A stretch of DNA of 6,258 nucleotides from Limisphaerales bacterium (GTDB lineage: Bacteria; Verrucomicrobiota; Verrucomicrobiia; Limisphaerales; PALSA-1396). The DNA lies in assembly GCA_003140275.1 (NCBI GenBank), contig PLJQ01000060.1, forward strand, positions 1 through 6,258, written 5' to 3'. Position 1 is the stretch's first letter. Each line of letters starts with the position of its first letter. Positions 1-4,925 of this stretch are shown one piece after another. The translations under genes and the position numbers were made by a program. The notes below the pieces were generated by a model that ran no database searches, was not told the DNA's origin, and worked only from the letters and a program-made list of their open reading frames with translations.

Positions 1-246
1 ACGCTGGACACGATCCTTGTGGACGCACGTTCCGTGTTCCGCACGGCGATCGTCAGCAGTGCAGCAGCCGTTGTGCTCATGCACAATCACCCATCGGGCG
101 ATCCGACGCCGTCGGAAGCCGACACCAAAGTAACCCGCGATCTAATTCGTGCGGGCCAGCTACTAAAGATCGACGTGCTCGATCACGTTATCATGGGAAA
201 TCCGAAAAGGGTATCGCTTCGAGAGCTTGGTTTCTTCTATCAATAA
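1..246 (+). CDS. radC: RadC-family JAMM/MPN-domain protein, C-terminal part (5' end outside window)
   Basis: Reading from base 1 in frame to the TAA at 244-246 gives the C-terminal 81 residues of a RadC (UPF0758) protein; the real start lies before the window. The diagnostic JAMM metal-site motif is present as HNHPSGDPTPSEAD (window residues about 28-41), with the two histidines, serine and aspartate that bind zinc in JAB/MPN proteases. It is followed by the family's usual LLKIDVLDHVIMG and SLRELGFFY ending. RadC proteins are widespread and often sit in genomic islands. The historical DNA-repair role of E. coli RadC has been questioned, and the biochemical activity is not settled. A rho-independent terminator follows directly, so this is the last gene of its transcript. 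A GTG occurs in frame at 19 but lies inside the conserved domain and is not the start. The family call is very secure; the cellular role is not. Confidence 0.95.
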   Translation, partial: TLDTILVDARSVFRTAIVSSAAAVVLMHNHPSGDPTPSEADTKVTRDLIRAGQLLKIDVLDHVIMGNPKRVSLRELGFFYQ

Positions 247-251
247 AACAC

Positions 252-283
252 AGCCCCACCATTACTTGGCGGGGCTTTTTTTT
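252..283 (+). terminator. Rho-independent terminator of radC
   Basis: A ten-pair stem (252-261 with 267-276, one A-C mismatch, loop TTACT) is rich in G and C and runs straight into eight consecutive T residues (276-283). It starts 5 bp after the radC stop codon. On the opposite strand the hairpin is followed by a weaker GTGTTTTATT tract, so it might also stop leftward transcription from the HD-hydrolase gene. Confidence 0.93.
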
Positions 284-837
284 ATTTGAACATTGAATTG
301 CGCTCCGATGGCGTGACTAAACATTTCGGCAGATTGCTACGGAAAGATTGATTTCTCAAGTCAGGACACAGCCGAATTCAAAAGTCCCCACTGTATTTGG
401 ATGACTCTCTTTTAAGGAAACGATGAACCAAGCTCTTTCCGTTTCTCATTCGCTAACTCAAAGAAAAATTCTTCAAGGTGCTGGTTGCAGCCGCGACAAC
501 CAGCCACGACTTTTTCTGCCCAAGCCACATATTCCTGCTTTCTCAGCAACGCCCAATTTGGAGGTTGATCAATATTTATATCCCTTAGGTTGCAAATCTT
601 GTCAGCAATCTTTATCAATTTGGCTGCGCGAGATAGCTGAGGTGTATGTTCGATTTGCAAGCGTTTTCGTTCTTCTTTTGGCAGCGTCTTATCATCGGTT
701 AACTCCCGAACTATCAAACACACTTCTTGCCCAAAATGCTCATCCAACTCTTGAACTGTTGTCTGTGTATCTTCGATTGTATCATGTAAAATTGCTGCTT
801 GGAGTATAACTAAGTCAGTAATTCCTGCAATTCGCGC

Positions 838-844
838 TAATATG
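838..844. repeat. Target-site duplication, copy 1 (TAATATG)
   Basis: This is identical to 1049-1055 and abuts the TGTCA terminus of the MITE. On the minus strand it encodes the Ile-Leu of the HD gene that is needed once in the restored protein. Confidence 0.9.
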
Positions 845-895
845 TGTCAGCGGTCACCACGAACCGGCCAGCCAGGGTCGAATTGAACCAGCCAG
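845..895 (+). repeat. MITE terminal inverted repeat, left in window
   Basis: This pairs with 997-1048. The outermost 13 bases match at 12 positions. A 19-base block GGTCGAATTGAACCAGCCA (876-894) is a perfect inverted copy of 998-1016. Between these two blocks the arms differ at several bases and by a one-base gap. Confidence 0.9.
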
Positions 896-913
896 TCAAA
901 TCGCGTAAGTTCA

Positions 914-973
914 CTTTTTCATTCCAAAAATCTCCCGTAACGCTCTGCTAAGGAGCTTTTTGGAATGAAAAAG
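914..973. repeat. Perfect 17-bp inverted repeat in the centre of the MITE
   Basis: CTTTTTCATTCCAAAAA at 914-930 is the exact reverse complement of 957-973, with a 26-base loop between them. A second, mutually exclusive 9-bp hairpin is possible on the right arm alone (953-961 with 968-976, loop GGAATG). The A and T runs on both sides mean the structure resembles a bidirectional transcription terminator. Confidence 0.8.
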
Positions 974-996
974 CTCATTTCGTCTATGCAAAGTCG

Positions 997-1048
997 GTGG
1001 CTGGTTCAATTCGACCTTTCGTGGCTGGTTTTGAAGTGACCGGTGACA
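997..1048 (-). repeat. MITE terminal inverted repeat, right in window
   Basis: This is the inverted partner of 845-895. It carries two identical GTGGCTGGTT units (997-1006 and 1021-1030), 24 bp apart, which are the likely transposase-binding sites. Confidence 0.9.
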
Positions 1049-1055
1049 TAATATG
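1049..1055. repeat. Target-site duplication, copy 2 (TAATATG)
   Basis: This is identical to 838-844 on the other side of the MITE. The flanking bases differ (G at 1056, T at 845), so the duplication is exactly seven bases. Confidence 0.9.
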
Positions 1056-1195
1056 GCTGCGGCTTCAATCGGGTGATTAATATATGGTGTGGCTTCGGAA
1101 TCTTTTCGACGTTGCCGGCTGTGCTTCTGAGCAGCAAAGCTTAATGCATCCAACAGTATGCCTTCAGGCGTTTTTTCAATGGATAACTTGGTCAT

Positions 1196-1467
1196 CGGGC
1201 AAAATATCTCTCTGAGAGCATTATGATTGCGCGGGTGTTTGTACTAGAGGGCAACTCGCATCGGGTCGACCCTGACTAATTTTGTATACGTTTCATCCCG
1301 ATGGTGGATTACTGATGCAAAAGACTTGGAAGGAAAATATAGGACGGGGTCCAGTATTGTCAATGAGGGTGTTTGATCAAATGTGAGACCGGTGGAAAGA
1401 GGATTCTGCATGCGCAATCTGACCCATGCAGCGCCCGCAACGCAATGACCATGCAGCCATGGACCGC
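1196..1467. other. Intergenic stretch between the HD pseudogene and the membrane operon
   Basis: I see no supported gene here. The only plus-strand open frame in the area (1373-1555) is short and runs into the 92-residue membrane gene on the other strand. The stretch should hold the promoter of the HD gene and the end of the minus-strand operon, but neither is convincing. On the minus strand a GAGAGA lies 11 bases before the HD-gene ATG and is a possible ribosome-binding site. Small structures are present: a 10-bp palindrome GGGTCGACCC (1263-1272), an inverted pair CATCGGG/CCCGATG (1259-1265 with 1297-1303), and a 7-bp hairpin CTGCATG/CATGCAG (1406-1412 with 1425-1431). A weak minus-strand stem GGAC-CCC-GTCC (1352-1342) is followed by TATATTTT. 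Confidence 0.6.
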
Positions 1468-1746
1468 CTATTTTCTAGTCCTGCGTTGCGACGGTTTAGG
1501 CTTATCCTTCAGATCCTCATTCGAGGACAAGCTCGCATCAATTTTGCTACAGTAAATGTAAACTATTGGTACGATCACCACGGAAACCACAAACAGTAGG
1601 GCAGTTGCCCATCGGAAAATTGTGTTATCGTTTATCGAGACATTCTCCCAGGTTTTCCACGTTCTTACCAACGCGCAAACCGAGGTCATGTCGGCAATAA
1701 GAATTGTGGCCGTTCCATAAACCGATAATCGTTTTTGGATTTTCAT
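1468..1746 (-). CDS. Small membrane protein of 92 residues with basic tail, third gene of the Schlafen operon
   Basis: I do not recognise a family. The ATG (1746-1744) overlaps the TGA of the upstream 282-residue gene in an ATGA arrangement, which strongly suggests coupled translation and supports both the start and the reality of this small gene. The strongest membrane helix is about residues 45-66 (ATALLFVVSVVIVPIVYIYC region). A weaker hydrophobic stretch lies at about 9-27. The C-terminal 25 residues are charged and end in a basic tail KPKPSQRRTRK, which by the positive-inside rule should lie in the cytoplasm. There is no cleavable signal peptide or catalytic motif. It may be a small partner or modulator of the larger membrane protein, but that rests only on gene order. 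The stop is TAG at 1470-1468. Confidence 0.75.
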   Translation of the reverse strand: MKIQKRLSVYGTATILIADMTSVCALVRTWKTWENVSINDNTIFRWATALLFVVSVVIVPIVYIYCSKIDASLSSNEDLKDKPKPSQRRTRK

Positions 1747-2591
1747 GCTCTAACCACAACCGCATTTTCGTGGTAAATTGGAGGCCGACACATTTGATCT
1801 GTCATTCTCTTTACTTTTTCCAAAGCCACCCCTTGCTTTAATTGGAATAATGCAGCGATCAAGGCACATTCTAATGCCAACACCAAGGCTCCATACGAAA
1901 CCACAAACCCGCGCACTGACAGATGTCCACTTTGAGCGGAAATGCAGAACGACGAAAAGGAAACCAATAACGAGAAAAACGAAATTATCAACCAGACGTT
2001 TTTAGTTTTCCGGGCAAGCAAATAGGCTGACATCTCCGCCGTAGTCGCCGCCTCGTCAAAAAAGAGATTTGCTGACCGAATTTTGAAGAGAAACAAAACA
2101 CCAACCAAGCCGGATACGGCAGCAAGCGTCAATAGGATATGATTGATAACCAAGATCAATGCCTTGTTCACATCTGATAACAGGCACACGAACATGCCTG
2201 TCAATGCCAACGTCGCACAAAGGCTCGAAAAGTTGAAAGCCATGCGTTTGCCACTTCGGATTGTTCCGGAGGCGACATAAACTGCCCAAAACGACGCAAC
2301 TCGGGATATCTTGGCCCGTTTTATTAATTTGTCTTGGCTTTCATCAGAGTCGATGGTGAATCGAAAAGTTCGCTCAGGTCTGAAACTGCTTTCTTCACCT
2401 GATTCTCTCTTGGAAGACTGTCCTGCTGGGCGAAGTTCTTGCAACTCGTTCTCAATATCTCTCCCCACCATCTTGTAATCGCTGCGAGCAAGGGATTTGA
2501 TTGTGTAATTTAACACAATGTCATCAGGATATTCGCGCGCTATCGCAAGATTTCTCGCGACCAATTCAATATCTTTCGCTTGCAATATCAT
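1743..2591 (-). CDS. Four-helix membrane protein of 282 residues, second gene of the Schlafen operon
   Basis: The family is unknown to me. The ATG (2591-2589) lies 3 bp after the stop of the Schlafen-domain gene with no clear Shine-Dalgarno, so expression probably depends on coupling. The first 115 residues are soluble and charged: a helical start (residues 1-55), then a polar Ser/Glu/Arg-rich linker (about 56-75). Four predicted membrane helices follow as two hairpins at about 117-138, 143-169, 199-219 and 227-250. About 30 amphipathic residues form the C-terminus. The segment between helices 2 and 3 (SANLFFDEAATTAEMSAYLLARK) is polar and helical. Paired helices with flanking helical regions loosely recall SLATT-type membrane effectors of nucleotide-signalling defence systems. 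I see no specific motif proving this, so it is only a hypothesis. A pore-forming or membrane-anchoring role next to a cytosolic sensor would fit the layout. Confidence 0.85.
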   Translation of the reverse strand: MILQAKDIELVARNLAIAREYPDDIVLNYTIKSLARSDYKMVGRDIENELQELRPAGQSSKRESGEESSFRPERTFRFTIDSDESQDKLIKRAKISRVASFWAVYVASGTIRSGKRMAFNFSSLCATLALTGMFVCLLSDVNKALILVINHILLTLAAVSGLVGVLFLFKIRSANLFFDEAATTAEMSAYLLARKTKNVWLIISFFSLLVSFSSFCISAQSGHLSVRGFVVSYGALVLALECALIAALFQLKQGVALEKVKRMTDQMCRPPIYHENAVVVRA

Positions 2592-2594
2592 AAT

Positions 2595-4022
2595 TTAGGA
2601 TCGGCTTGTTCTTTGATAACTTTCCCGTTCACGTCCTTCCAGTGAAATTGTTGACCCCGACCGTCTAACGTAAAACTCGCTTTTATTCAGGTAATACCAG
2701 TTCGACCCTCTTGGAACCTTTAGGACGATAACATCTCTGTCTTTATATGACACCGGTTGGATCGTAACTAGGGCTGACGCGTCTCCTCCAATATGATCTT
2801 TGATTAAATCAGCAAGCAGCAAAAGGTATCCGTCGAGATTTTTCGTGTGTGCGTATTCCCAATTGACTCCACTGACTATCCAATCCCCGTGAACAGGAGA
2901 TCCCGCTAAAATCTCACCCTCTTTTTGCCTAAGGCTTTCGTAACGTCGTCGTTCGATGGCTCCAATAATTACAACCCCACCTTGTGAGTTTAGAAAGCCA
3001 ACTGCGGCTCTTAAGACACCTTCGATGGCGAATCGTTCTTCGAATTGTTTTGGATGCTTACTTTCGTTCAGAAAACGATCAACATGAAGTTTCAAGGAAG
3101 CCTTTACCTCAAACTGATCACTCTCAATGCCGTTCAACATATCTTCCAACGGATATTCTTTTGTGAGGTCGGCTTCCTGCCTGCTCAAAAACGAAAATCC
3201 CCGTTTGGACGATGATGCTCCGGCTGTTTCCCGCTCTGTCGTAAACGGCTCCTTTGAGCCTGCGGCTAAGTAAGTGTATGTGCGAATGTAGTGTCCTTGG
3301 ACCCCGAGGTCGTTCACACGCTGAACAAGTTCGTCTATTAAATCATACGATTCAAATGGAACTCTACCTTTTATGAGAATCCACGCGAAGCCACTCCCGA
3401 GATACATGGAGGTTTCTGTAATGCCTTGGCCAATAACCAGCATGTTAAGGAGATTCTGCCGAATCACATTTTCCATTTCGATGGCTGGGACAACGCCTAG
3501 CATCGGCGGTGGAACGACTACAAAGAATTTCACTCCTTTATTATTGGAATCCGCTTCGGTTATTAAATGCTTTGCTACTGCATCAACCGTTACAGCCTTA
3601 TCTGTTTCGGCTTTGTGCATCCAAGGCAAAGATAGAGCGTCCACATTTTGGTCCGTTGGATTGATCGCTTTCTTTTCAGTTCCATCCCACCAACACCAGT
3701 GCAACGCCGAATCACCGACGAAAAATGGTAATGCGCGCGTGCAACCCATATCCTGAAGTTCATCTTGCAAGAGTTTTGTAAACGCCGTGCCGCCGATATC
3801 TTTCGGCACCCAAGCGCGAATCATAATATCGTACAATCCGTAGATTTCGTAGATACAGAATGAATTGACCCGGCTCCGTTCGAAGAGGTCGAGAAGCTTG
3901 TCAGAAATTTGTTTGCGGCGATAAACGGGTACGAAAGATAGTTGGAAATACGCCAGGCTCTCCCCCAACTTTCTTTCATGGACCTTATGATGCCACAGTT
4001 TCAATTTATCGATAGTTTCCAA
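2595..4022 (-). CDS. Schlafen AlbA_2-domain protein with two N-terminal Lrp/AsnC-effector-like modules
   Basis: The C-terminal part (about residues 296-465) is a Schlafen AlbA_2 domain (PF04326 type). It has FEVKAS (304-309, carrying the family's E-x-K), the helix-strand signature GVLRAAVGFLNSQGGVVIIG (335-354), the strand VIVLKVPRGS (431-440), and the closing FYVRRSGST (450-458). This fold is found in proteins that bind or cut nucleic acid, and bacterial members have been linked to phage defence. Residues about 22-102 read like an Lrp/AsnC ligand-binding (RAM) module: a strand FQLSFVPV, a helix, then YEIYGLYDIMIRAWVP. Residues about 164-253 look like a second copy (KFFVVVPP, helix, GSGFAWILIKGRV, helix, IRTYTYLA). 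The RAM assignments are my fold-level inference. No membrane helix is present. The TTG start at 4022-4020 is chosen because AAGGG lies 7 bases upstream and no ATG exists in frame before an upstream stop. Confidence 0.88.
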   Translation of the reverse strand: METIDKLKLWHHKVHERKLGESLAYFQLSFVPVYRRKQISDKLLDLFERSRVNSFCIYEIYGLYDIMIRAWVPKDIGGTAFTKLLQDELQDMGCTRALPFFVGDSALHWCWWDGTEKKAINPTDQNVDALSLPWMHKAETDKAVTVDAVAKHLITEADSNNKGVKFFVVVPPPMLGVVPAIEMENVIRQNLLNMLVIGQGITETSMYLGSGFAWILIKGRVPFESYDLIDELVQRVNDLGVQGHYIRTYTYLAAGSKEPFTTERETAGASSSKRGFSFLSRQEADLTKEYPLEDMLNGIESDQFEVKASLKLHVDRFLNESKHPKQFEERFAIEGVLRAAVGFLNSQGGVVIIGAIERRRYESLRQKEGEILAGSPVHGDWIVSGVNWEYAHTKNLDGYLLLLADLIKDHIGGDASALVTIQPVSYKDRDVIVLKVPRGSNWYYLNKSEFYVRRSGSTISLEGRERESYQRTSRS

Positions 4023-4029
4023 CCATGTG

Positions 4030-4034
4030 CCCTT
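4030..4034 (-). promoter_or_regulatory. Ribosome-binding site (AAGGG) supporting the TTG start of the Schlafen gene
   Basis: On the minus strand AAGGG is followed by seven bases and then TTG at 4022. The frame stays open upstream to a TGA near 4095 but offers no ATG or GTG, so this site decides the start. An out-of-frame ATG four bases upstream of the TTG opens only a six-codon frame and could reduce translation. Confidence 0.6.
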
Positions 4035-4139
4035 GAGAACGGCAGGGAGTGTCGGAGTCTCAAAGGGTTGCAGTCGAGCAACAAGATGTCAAACCCAAAC
4101 AGCCACATCTACAAATACTTCTCTATCAACATGCTGCGC

Positions 4140-4168
4140 TTGACATCAAGTGGTCTATAGGATATAAT
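4140..4168 (+). promoter_or_regulatory. Perfect consensus sigma70 promoter (TTGACA, 17 bp, TATAAT)
   Basis: TTGACA at 4140-4145 and TATAAT at 4163-4168 are separated by exactly 17 bases, matching the full housekeeping consensus. Transcription should begin near 4175 and run into the small gene at 4268, ending at the terminator at 4667-4700. A strong promoter with a dedicated downstream terminator is unlikely to be chance. Confidence 0.8.
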
Positions 4169-4177
4169 AGCTATAGA
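4154..4177. promoter_or_regulatory. Candidate operator: palindrome enclosing the -10 box
   Basis: TCTATAG (4154-4160) and CTATAGA (4171-4177) are perfect inverted copies separated by ten bases that contain TATAAT. Their centres are 17 bp apart. A dimeric repressor bound here would block the promoter and could also affect the divergent Schlafen operon. The AT-rich, self-complementary CTATAG half-sites mean chance cannot be excluded. Confidence 0.45.
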
Positions 4178-4267
4178 ATTGTTCCGTCGATTCTTATCCC
4201 GTTGGCAGTTGTGTGCAGCCTGTTACATGACGTGATTGGCTGCTTCAACTGTCAACCCAAGGAGTTT

Positions 4268-4588
4268 ATGATAAGAATTGTTAAGAGGTTCTTTGTACTC
4301 ATTCAACAGAAACTGCTCACTCGGCGTATTGAGCGGGAAATTTACGGCAAAATATTCCCTCAAATCGAAAACCAAATAGCTTGGGGCTATCCGTTCAACT
4401 CCGATTCTAAGTTAAACGTTTGTCTGCTTCATGCTGAGCTTGACGCCAGACTTCAGCTTCAGTTGATTGTCCATAGCGCCAAGCACGCGCCAAAAGTTTA
4501 CGACCAGGCGCTCCGTTACATCATATTCCGCGATCTCAATGCTCGGATGGCCATGTACCTGGAATTCTTACGGCAGAGAATTCCATAG
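4268..4588 (+). CDS. Unknown small helical protein (106 residues), divergent from the Schlafen operon
   Basis: I do not recognise a family. The frame is open from GTG 4049 (179 residues), but the consensus promoter at 4140-4168 would start transcription near 4175, after that GTG. The first ATG in the frame, 4268, is preceded by AAGGAG three bases upstream, a short spacing, and gives a protein of 106 residues. It is basic and mostly helical, starting MIRIVKRFFVLIQQKLL. A charged middle section (RRIEREIYGKIF) and a C-terminal helical region (LDARLQLQLIVHSAKHAP, ending LEFLRQRIP) follow. The start is amphipathic rather than a clear membrane helix, and no enzyme motif is visible. A strong terminator 79 bp after the TAG completes a single-gene transcription unit. 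It may regulate the adjacent operon, but only position suggests it. An alternative is that the transcript acts as an RNA and the frame is fortuitous. Confidence 0.55.
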   Translation: MIRIVKRFFVLIQQKLLTRRIEREIYGKIFPQIENQIAWGYPFNSDSKLNVCLLHAELDARLQLQLIVHSAKHAPKVYDQALRYIIFRDLNARMAMYLEFLRQRIP

Positions 4589-4666
4589 GACGCCGCGCTG
4601 ATCCCCGCCTCATTGACCGATCACATCCTCAATAGCTCCGCTGACGTGTTTCTGAAGATTGCTTGT

Positions 4667-4700
4667 GCCTCTGGTTGCTATCGCAGCCAGAGGCCTTTTT
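4667..4700 (+). terminator. Strong rho-independent terminator of the small divergent gene
   Basis: An uninterrupted 12-pair stem (4667-4678 with 4683-4694, one G-T pair, loop TATC) is followed by C and five T residues. It lies 79 bp after the TAG of the 4268-4588 gene. Confidence 0.93.
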
Positions 4701-4765
4701 GTATGAGGACATGCCCAAGCCTAACGCGAAATGCCGTAACAAAGACCCTTGGACGGGGCGACTAT

Positions 4766-4807
4766 CCGATCAAGAGAGTCAAAAGCTAATTTTTGATCGG
4801 TATTTTT
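4766..4807 (+). terminator. Possible second terminator or leader hairpin
   Basis: CCGATCAA (4766-4773) pairs perfectly with TTGATCGG (4793-4800) across a 19-base loop and is followed by TATTTTT. The long loop makes it weaker than the upstream terminator. It may be a back-up terminator or part of a leader. No gene lies between the two. Confidence 0.4.
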
Positions 4808-4861
4808 CGCTGACACCATCAAATCATTAACCCCAAAATCGCCAAATGTTTTGTCGATTTT

Positions 4862-4892
4862 TTGCAAGACAGACTGTTTTTCCCCGTATTAA
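4862..4892 (+). promoter_or_regulatory. Weak candidate promoter for the 4926-6258 cluster
   Basis: TTGCAA (4862-4867) and TATTAA (4887-4892) are the best sigma70-like pair upstream of the ATG at 4926, but the spacing is 19 bases and both boxes deviate from consensus. Confidence 0.25.
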
Positions 4893-4925
4893 ATAGAAAC
4901 AGCACTCACTCACTCAATCAATCCC

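Larger units (their letters stand above)
845..1048. mobile_element. 204-bp non-autonomous MITE, probably derived from an IS21-type insertion sequence
   Basis: The element begins TGTCA and ends TGACA. It has imperfect terminal inverted repeats of about 51 bp and is flanked by identical 7-bp copies of TAATATG (838-844 and 1049-1055). It has no transposase, so it would need one supplied elsewhere. Each end carries two short direct repeats of the type AACC(A/G)GCCA spaced exactly 24 bp apart: 861-871 and 885-895 at one end, 997-1006 and 1021-1030 at the other. Paired transposase-binding sites at each end, TG...CA termini and target duplications of 4-8 bp are known IS21-family features, which is the reason for the assignment. 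That assignment is inference from architecture. The boundaries are firm because exact removal restores the host gene. Confidence 0.9.
412..1195 (-). pseudogene. MESH1/HDDC3-type HD-domain (p)ppGpp hydrolase, interrupted by a MITE
   Basis: The gene starts at ATG 1195-1193 and ends at TAA 414-412, but a 204-bp element (845-1048) splits it. The first 49 codons (1195-1049) encode the N-terminal part with RQRRKD and YINHPIEAAAIL. The remainder (837-412) resumes with ARIAGITDLVILQAAILHD and ends ELGSSFP. Joining the two through one copy of the 7-bp target duplication gives 190 residues in one frame. Metal and catalytic residues would be H41, H67-D68 and D128, with ED at 71-72. This is a constant +6 offset from human MESH1 (H35, H61-D62, D122; 179 residues). 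The family hydrolyses the 3'-pyrophosphate of ppGpp, and animal MESH1 also acts on NADPH. As it stands, the 5' frame ends at 911-913 within the element. The 3' half (HD dyad onward) has only an unsupported internal TTG start at 747, so the enzyme is almost certainly inactive. Confidence 0.93.
4589..4925. other. Intergenic region between the small gene and the second membrane cluster
   Basis: No gene is visible on either strand in these 337 bases. The region holds the strong terminator at 4667-4700, a second hairpin with a T tract at 4766-4807, and an AT-rich stretch (about 4840-4895) where the promoter of the downstream cluster must lie. Just before the ATG at 4926 the sequence is a run of short tetranucleotide repeats, three ACTC followed by two AATC, with no Shine-Dalgarno. 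Confidence 0.7.

Noticed and set aside
412..747. The 111-residue minus-strand frame as an independent intact gene
   Set aside because: Its first codon is an internal TTG (Leu80 of the restored protein). In-frame coding continues upstream through the HD dyad to the MITE junction, so it is the 3' fragment of a broken gene.
423..809. Plus-strand open frame of 128 codons
   Set aside because: It lies opposite the conserved C-terminal half of the HD hydrolase, whose minus-strand translation matches MESH1 closely; this is its shadow.
845..1048. CRISPR-like or tandem repeat array, suggested by the repeated CCAGCCA units
   Set aside because: The units occur as two at each end in inverted orientation, bounded by a target duplication. 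This is a transposon-end design, not an array with spacers.
1406..1431. CTGCATG/CATGCAG hairpin as the terminator of the membrane operon
   Set aside because: The stem is only seven pairs with a 12-base loop, and no T tract follows on either strand.
1373..1555. Plus-strand frame of 60 codons
   Set aside because: It has no ribosome-binding site or recognisable motif, and it overlaps the 3' part of the operon-coupled 92-residue gene on the other strand.
3373..3756. Plus-strand frame of 127 codons inside the Schlafen gene
   Set aside because: It is the antisense of a long gene with recognisable domains; its composition is irregular and it has no start context.
4049..4267. GTG 4049 as the start of the small divergent gene (179 residues)
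   Set aside because: The GTG lies upstream of the consensus promoter at 4140-4168 and only 26 bp from the divergent start, with no ribosome-binding site. ATG 4268 with AAGGAG is better, although an upstream promoter cannot be fully excluded.
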